A stretch of DNA of 34,141 nt from the NCBI RefSeq assembly GCF_025061645.1, contig NZ_JANYMP010000039.1, positions 25,596 to 59,736 on the forward strand, written 5' to 3'. The notes beneath the pieces were generated by a model. That model was not told the DNA's origin and did not search any database. It saw only the letters and a list, made by a program, of their open reading frames with translations. Below, in pieces: positions 30,238 through 34,141 of this stretch (positions are counted from its first letter, which is position 1; every line of letters begins with the position of its first letter). The DNA is from Umezawaea endophytica (GTDB taxonomy: Bacteria; Actinomycetota; Actinomycetes; Mycobacteriales; Pseudonocardiaceae). Made by a program: the position numbers and the translations under genes.

Positions 30238-30930
30238 GTGGCGGACTACCAACTCCGCGGCATCCACGGACAGACCGTGGAGACGCTCGCGCGGCGGATC
30301 CTGGCGGGGGAGATCCCCGAAGGGGCGACGCTGGACCTGCTCGCGTTGCGGGAGGAGTTCGACGTGAGCCTGACGGCGTTGCGCGAAGCGCTGAAGGTGT
30401 TGTCGGCCAAGGGGATCATCGACGCTCGCCAAAAACGCGGCACGTTCGTCACGCCGCGGTCGTCGTGGAACGTGCTCGACGGCGACGTGATGCGGTGGCG
30501 GTCGTCCGGGCCGGTGGACCTCGGCCTGCTGGAGAACCTGGACGAGGTGCGGTCGATCGTGGAGCCCGCGTCGGCCAGGCTGGCGGCGGAGCGGGCCACC
30601 GCCGAGGACGTCGCGGCGCTGGAGGACGCGTTGGGGCGGATGGCGTCGGCCTCCGACGCCGCCGGGGCGGTGGAGGCCGACCTGGACTTCCACCGGTCGC
30701 TGCTGTCGGCCACGCACAACCCGTTCCTGGCGCAGATGGAGCGGGTGATCTCGAACGGGCTGGCGATGCGGGACAAGGTCGTGCACGACGCCGACCCGGC
30801 CGACGACCCGGTCCCCAGCCACCGGGCGGTGCTGGAGGCCATTCGCGGCAAGGACCCCGCAGGGGCCGAGGTGGCCATGCGGGCACTGGTGGACAAGGCG
30901 AGCGAGGACTTCCGGCGGGTCGCCGGGTAG
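30238..30930 (+). CDS. GntR-family (FadR/FCD) regulator, DgoR-like by context
   Basis: A 230-residue repressor. The N-terminal winged helix (about 10-75) has V-E-T-L-A-R-R-I-L-A-G-E-I-P-E-G-A, L-R-E-E-F-D-V-S-L-T-A-L-R-E-A-L-K-V-L and the wing R-Q-K-R-G-T-F-V. The C-terminal FCD domain has the metal- or ligand-binding pattern E-V-R-S-I-V-E-P, D-L-D-F-H-R-S-L and H-R-A-V-L-E-A-I. I chose GTG 30238 because a gaggggaggga site precedes it; an in-frame region further left has no ribosome site. Lying between the transporter operon and the galactonate genes, it probably responds to galactonate or a derivative and represses both. It ends three bases from the convergent kinase gene. Confidence 0.9.
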   Translation: MADYQLRGIHGQTVETLARRILAGEIPEGATLDLLALREEFDVSLTALREALKVLSAKGIIDARQKRGTFVTPRSSWNVLDGDVMRWRSSGPVDLGLLENLDEVRSIVEPASARLAAERATAEDVAALEDALGRMASASDAAGAVEADLDFHRSLLSATHNPFLAQMERVISNGLAMRDKVVHDADPADDPVPSHRAVLEAIRGKDPAGAEVAMRALVDKASEDFRRVAG

Positions 30931-30933
30931 GGG

Positions 30934-31851
30934 TCAGCGCTTGGTCTCGCCGTGGAGGGTGAGCAGTTCCGCCCTCGTCGGCAGCCCCTCCCAGTCGCCC
31001 GTGGTGGCGATGGCCGTCGCCGCCACGGCGGTACCCCTGGCCAGCCGCTCCGCCGGGCCCAGGCCGTCCAGCAGGGCGGAGAGGTAACCCGCGACGAACG
31101 CGTCCCCGGCGCCGATGACGTCGGTGACGGTGGTGGGCGCGGCCGATGTCGCCCAGTGGCCCGTCGGCGTGGTGGTCTCGGCGCCCTCGGCTCCCCGTTT
31201 GGTGACGACGTCACCCACCCCCTTGGCCAGCAGGGATTCCCGGCCGCCCACGAGGTCCAGTTCGGACTGGTCGCCGAAGACGGTGGTGGCCACGGCCGCG
31301 AGCGGGGTGAGGACGTCGGACGCCTCCTCCCGCGTCCAGAGCTTCGAGCGGTGGTTGACGTCCAGGCACACCGCCCAGCCGTGGGCCACGGCGTGCGCCA
31401 CGGCCGCCTCCGTGGCGGCTCGCGCGGTGTCCGAGAGCGCCGGGGTGATGCCGGAGACCAGGAGGACCCTGGCGCCGTCCCGGAGGGGTTCGCGCAGGTC
31501 GTCGGGGGACAGGCGGGACCCGGCCGACCCGGCCCGGTAGTACGCGACCCTGGCCAGGTCCGCCGTGCGCTGCTCGCGCACCAGCAGCCCTGTCGGAGCG
31601 GCCGGGTCCTCGTGGGCGACGACGTCCACCCGTTCGGCCAGCAACCGTTCCACCACGAGCGCGCCGAACTCGTCTGCGCCCACCCGGCCCACCCACCTCG
31701 CCCGGTGGCCGAGCCTGGACAGTCCTATCGCGACGGTGCTCTCCGCACCCGCCAGCGCGAGGTCCAGCGACCGGGCCAGCCGGAGCGGCCCCGGTGTGGT
31801 CGCGCGCAGCACGGCCATCGTCTCGCCGAACGTCAGCACGTCCACGGTCAC
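30934..31851 (-). CDS. PfkB-type 2-keto-3-deoxy-gluconate/galactonate kinase
   Basis: A 305-residue ribokinase-fold sugar kinase. The N-terminus has L-T-F-G-E-T-M-A-V-L; residues about 33-65 contain G-A-E-S-T-V-A-I-G-L-S-R-L-G and V-G-R-V-G-A-D-E-F-G; V-T-K-R-G-A-E-G lies before the catalytic D-V-I-G-A-G-D-A-F near 244-252. This is the KdgK/DgoK-like branch; substrate 2-keto-3-deoxy-galactonate is inferred from the adjacent dehydratase and aldolase. The family differs from the enterobacterial DgoK, which has another fold. GTG start in a GTGA overlap with the aldolase gene; last gene of the operon. Confidence 0.88.
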   Translation of the reverse strand: MTVDVLTFGETMAVLRATTPGPLRLARSLDLALAGAESTVAIGLSRLGHRARWVGRVGADEFGALVVERLLAERVDVVAHEDPAAPTGLLVREQRTADLARVAYYRAGSAGSRLSPDDLREPLRDGARVLLVSGITPALSDTARAATEAAVAHAVAHGWAVCLDVNHRSKLWTREEASDVLTPLAAVATTVFGDQSELDLVGGRESLLAKGVGDVVTKRGAEGAETTTPTGHWATSAAPTTVTDVIGAGDAFVAGYLSALLDGLGPAERLARGTAVAATAIATTGDWEGLPTRAELLTLHGETKR

Positions 31852-32453
31852 GCCGACGCGCCGATCGCGTCCAGGAAGCGCTTCGCCCTGTCCGGCAGCC
31901 CCGCCAGGTCGTCGCCCAGCAGCGGCGAACCGACGCCGACGGCCACCGCCCCGGCCCCCAGGTACGCCACCGCCTCCTCCACGCCCACCCCGCCCACCGG
32001 CACGAACGGCACGTCCGGGAACGGCGCCCGGAGCGCCTTCAGGTAGTCGACGCCGCCCAACGACGCCGGGAACAGCTTCGCCGCGTCGGCCCCGTAGCCC
32101 AGGGCCGTCTCCACCTCGGTGGGCGTCAGCACGCCCGCCAGCACGGGGAGCCCCGCGGCCACCGACGCTCGCACGGCGATCGTCGTGGCCGGGCTGACGG
32201 CGAACGCCGCCCCGGCCGCCAGCGCGCCGTCGACATCGGCGGGGGTGCGGATCGTGCCGACTCCCAGCAGGCCGTCCTCTGGCACCTCCGACGCGAGGTC
32301 GGCGATCACCTCCAAGGCGTCCGGGCTGGTCAGCGACACCTCCACCAGTCGCACGCCGGACTCGAACAGCACCCGCACGGCCGCTCTCGCGTCGCCGCCG
32401 CGAACGATGGCCACCAACCGGTGGGTCGTCAGCGCGTCCTTGAAGCTCACCAT
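31848..32453 (-). CDS. KDPG/KDPGal aldolase
   Basis: A class I aldolase of about 201 residues of the Eda/DgoA family. L-V-A-I-V-R-G-G lies near residue 13, V-E-V-S-L-T-S-P carries the general-base Glu, G-V-G-T-I-R-T holds the Thr of the active site, and the Schiff-base Lys is in D-A-A-K-L-F-P-A. It splits 2-keto-3-deoxy-6-phospho-galactonate or -gluconate into pyruvate and glyceraldehyde 3-phosphate. The galactonate form is likelier here because of its DgoD neighbour. ATG 32453 overlaps the dehydratase stop by seven bases; GTG 32450 would give the same 4-base GTGA overlap seen elsewhere in the operon. Confidence 0.9.
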   Translation of the reverse strand: MVSFKDALTTHRLVAIVRGGDARAAVRVLFESGVRLVEVSLTSPDALEVIADLASEVPEDGLLGVGTIRTPADVDGALAAGAAFAVSPATTIAVRASVAAGLPVLAGVLTPTEVETALGYGADAAKLFPASLGGVDYLKALRAPFPDVPFVPVGGVGVEEAVAYLGAGAVAVGVGSPLLGDDLAGLPDRAKRFLDAIGASA

Positions 32454-33595
32454 TCCGCCACGCTCCCGTCGTCGTGCCGCCACAGCGGCGACCGCCAGCG
32501 GTGGCCGGTCTCCGCCGCTCGTCGTACCGCCACCTCGTCCACCTCTACACCCAGTCCCGGACCCGACGGCCTGCCGGCGTACCCGTCGACGAAGTCGAAC
32601 GGCGAGGAATCGGTCAGGTAGTCGGTGTACTCGGCGCCGCCGTTGTAGTGGATCCGGAGGCTCTGCTCCTGGATCAGGAAGTTGGGGGTGGCGAAGGCGA
32701 CCTGGAGGCTCGCCGCCAGGGAGATCGGGCCCAGCGGGCAGTGCGGGGCGATGCTCGCGCCGTAGACCTCCGCCAGCGCGGCGATCCTGCGCAGCTCGGA
32801 GATGCCGCCCGCGTGGGACGGATCCGGTTGCAGCACGGCCACACCCGCGTCCAGGACGGGTTTGAACTCCCAGCGGGAGTACAGCCTCTCACCGGTCGCG
32901 ATGGGGACGCCGCTGGCCGCGACCACCGAGGCCAGGGCGTCACCGCCCAGCTCGGGCAGGACCGGCTCCTCCACGAACAGGGGCTGCACCTCCTCCAGCA
33001 TCCGCACCAGCCGTCGCGCCATGGCGGGGGAGACGCGGCCGTGGAAGTCGATCGCCAGGTCGCGGTGCGGTCCCAGCACCGCGCGGGCTTCACGGGCGCG
33101 GTCCAGCACCCCCTGGGCCTCCGCCGGGGTGGCGATGGCCGCCATCGGACCGCAGGCGTTCATCTTCACCGCGGTGAAGCCCTGTTCCACCTGCGCGGCA
33201 ACGGCTTCGCCGACGTTGGTCGGCCGGTCGCCGCCCACCCACGAGTACACGCGGACGCGGTCGCGGACCGGGCCGCCCAGGAGTTCGTGGACCGGGACGC
33301 CGCGGACCTTGCCCGCGATGTCCCACAGCGCCTGGTCGTAGCCCGCCGCCGCGCTCGACAGCACCGGGCCGCCGCGGTAGAAACCCGCGCGGCGCAACAC
33401 CTGCCAGTGCTCCTCGATGCGCAGCGGGTCCTGGCCGACGAGCAGGTCCGCCATCTCGTGGACGGCCGCGCGCACGGTCTCCGCGCGGCCCTCCACGACC
33501 GGTTCCCCCCAGCCGACGACACCCTCGTCCGTGCTGAGCTTCAGGAACAGCCAGCGCGGCGCCACCAGGAAGGTCTCTACGTCGGTGATCTTCAC
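32447..33595 (-). CDS. dgoD: D-galactonate dehydratase
   Basis: A 382-residue enolase-superfamily enzyme that I recognise as close to E. coli DgoD along its whole length: W-G-E-P-V-V-E-G-R-A near residue 29, A-G-F-Y-R-G-G-P-V-L, Y-S-W-V-G-G-D-R-P, the metal and acid/base motif I-D-F-H-G-R, F-V-E-E-P-V-L, A-T-G-E-R, Q-P-D-P-S-H-A-G-G-I, H-C-P-L-G-P-I, Q-E-Q-S and the C-terminal W-R-S-P-L-W-R-H-D-D-G-S-V-A-E-W. It turns D-galactonate into 2-keto-3-deoxy-galactonate, the first committed step of the De Ley-Doudoroff route. The ATG at 33595 lies 10 bases after the upstream SDR gene stop. Confidence 0.95.
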   Translation of the reverse strand: MKITDVETFLVAPRWLFLKLSTDEGVVGWGEPVVEGRAETVRAAVHEMADLLVGQDPLRIEEHWQVLRRAGFYRGGPVLSSAAAGYDQALWDIAGKVRGVPVHELLGGPVRDRVRVYSWVGGDRPTNVGEAVAAQVEQGFTAVKMNACGPMAAIATPAEAQGVLDRAREARAVLGPHRDLAIDFHGRVSPAMARRLVRMLEEVQPLFVEEPVLPELGGDALASVVAASGVPIATGERLYSRWEFKPVLDAGVAVLQPDPSHAGGISELRRIAALAEVYGASIAPHCPLGPISLAASLQVAFATPNFLIQEQSLRIHYNGGAEYTDYLTDSSPFDFVDGYAGRPSGPGLGVEVDEVAVRRAAETGHRWRSPLWRHDDGSVAEW

Positions 33596-33605
33596 CTGTG
33601 CTCCT

Positions 33606-34141
33606 TCAAGCCGAGTCCTTGTGCACGGACCAACCGCCGTCGACGACCAGGTCCGCCCCGGTCACGAACGACGCCGACGGCGAGAGCAGGAACGCGATCA
33701 CCTCGGCCACCTCGGCCGGATCTCCCAGCCGTCCCAACGGGGTCGCGTGGGCGCTGCGCTCGCGGTCCGGCTCGGGGACACGGTCCCACGCCCCGGTGAG
33801 GACCGGGCCGGGCAGGACGGCGTTGACGCGGACGTCCGGGGCGTACTCGACGGCGAGCTGCCTGGCCAGCGAGACCAGCGCGCCCTTCGTCGCGGCGTAG
33901 GCGGGGTGACCGGGCAGGCCCGTGGTGGCGTGCACCGACGAGACCAGCACGATCGCGCCCCGCCGAGCTGCCAGCGACGGCAGGCAGGTGTGCGCGCCGA
34001 GGTACGCGGCGGTGAGGTTGACCTCCACCTGCCGCGTCCACTCGGCGCGCGTGGTGTCGTGCAGCGGTTTCACCACCACCGCGAAGGCGTTGCTCACCAG
34101 CGCGTCGACACCGTCGTGGGCGGCCCCCCCCCCCCCGCCCA
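33606..34141 (-). CDS. SDR oxidoreductase, 5' end cut by window edge
   Basis: The last 178 codons or so of a short-chain dehydrogenase; the nucleotide-binding N-terminus lies outside the window. Visible are V-S-N-A-F in place of N-N-A-G, a V-S-S-V-H strand, the catalytic Y-A-A-T-K, and V-N-A-V-L-P-G-P-V with a C-terminal V-D-G-G-W. A GTG at 34097 is not the real start, since the frame and homology continue left of it through a glycine run caused by 13 consecutive C bases on the plus strand. In this operon it could be a galactose (D-galactose 1-) dehydrogenase or a galactonate-related dehydrogenase; this is inference from its DgoD neighbour. Confidence 0.85.
   Translation of the reverse strand, partial: GGGGGAAHDGVDALVSNAFAVVVKPLHDTTRAEWTRQVEVNLTAAYLGAHTCLPSLAARRGAIVLVSSVHATTGLPGHPAYAATKGALVSLARQLAVEYAPDVRVNAVLPGPVLTGAWDRVPEPDRERSAHATPLGRLGDPAEVAEVIAFLLSPSASFVTGADLVVDGGWSVHKDSA
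34124..34136. repeat. Run of 13 C bases near the window edge
   Basis: Thirteen consecutive C bases lie inside the partial SDR gene. The frame stays open through the run (glycine codons on the minus strand). A run of this length this close to the end is either a slippage-prone tract or a sequencing/assembly artefact. Confidence 0.6.

Noticed and set aside
1-34141. CRISPR arrays, insertion sequences, attachment sites, tRNA or rRNA genes
   Set aside because: I found no regularly spaced repeats, transposase motifs, tRNA-like cloverleaf or rRNA sequence by eye; a tRNA or Rfam scan would be decisive.

Overview
The window is high-GC, gene-dense DNA with many GTG starts, no gap above about 200 bases, Tat and lipoprotein signals, and regulator families (ROK, ArsR, TetR, FadR-type GntR, a DasR-like operator) typical of a filamentous actinomycete. 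Gene style fits Pseudonocardiales (Saccharothrix/Actinosynnema/Lentzea-like), but that placement is inference. I see no rRNA, tRNA, CRISPR array, insertion sequence or phage gene. The right edge is a partial gene next to a 13-base C run, so it may be a contig end.

Left part (1-4726): a leftward operon (Gfo/Idh/MocA oxidoreductase, UPF0303 protein, DUF574-type methyltransferase, then an HPF/RaiA-like small protein) is divergent from a ROK regulator. Next is a two-gene unit of a four-helix membrane protein and a small winged-helix regulator, with an overlapping palindromic operator in front.

Region 4723-9885 is the most suggestive for a new system. A Ser/Thr protein kinase lies directly downstream of a single-chain adenine-N6 DNA methylase (HTH, methylase and specificity-like C-terminus in one protein, no nuclease). 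A PP2C phosphatase is divergent from the methylase across a 76-base gap that holds an inverted repeat. A membrane pentapeptide-repeat protein and an ArsR regulator follow. Kinase, phosphatase and DNA methylase together recall the logic of Pgl, but no Pgl/BREX core gene other than kinase and methylase types is present.

Region 9885-15820: an ArsR regulator is divergent, across a perfect 32-bp palindrome, from a 186-residue cytochrome P450 derivative that keeps the cysteine heme loop but lacks ExxR, translationally coupled to a PEP mutase/isocitrate lyase-type enzyme. Then come a secreted alginate-lyase-family protein with a DasR-like operator upstream, an alpha/beta hydrolase, and a Tat-exported PHP/CehA-type metallohydrolase with a native His-rich leader, followed by an unknown 155-residue protein and a 22-bp-stem terminator.

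Region 15825-24246: two SDR oxidoreductases and a TetR regulator with three operator-like repeats spaced exactly 23 bp; a secreted penicillin-acylase-family Ntn hydrolase; an ArsR regulator divergent from a 968-residue NACHT STAND NTPase with an NNH7-like N-terminus, a likely immunity-type protein.

Right part (24230-34141) is a coherent galactoside/galactonate catabolic locus. One operon encodes a Tat-type lipoprotein solute-binding protein, two sugar permeases, a GH36 alpha-galactosidase and a mutarotase-fold protein. A FadR-type (DgoR-like) regulator sits between it and a second operon with an SDR dehydrogenase (partial), D-galactonate dehydratase, KDPGal/KDPG aldolase and a KDG/KDGal kinase. 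Together these suggest uptake of an alpha-galactoside, release of galactose, oxidation to galactonate and De Ley-Doudoroff-type breakdown. No ABC ATPase is encoded; a shared MsiK-type ATPase elsewhere is assumed.
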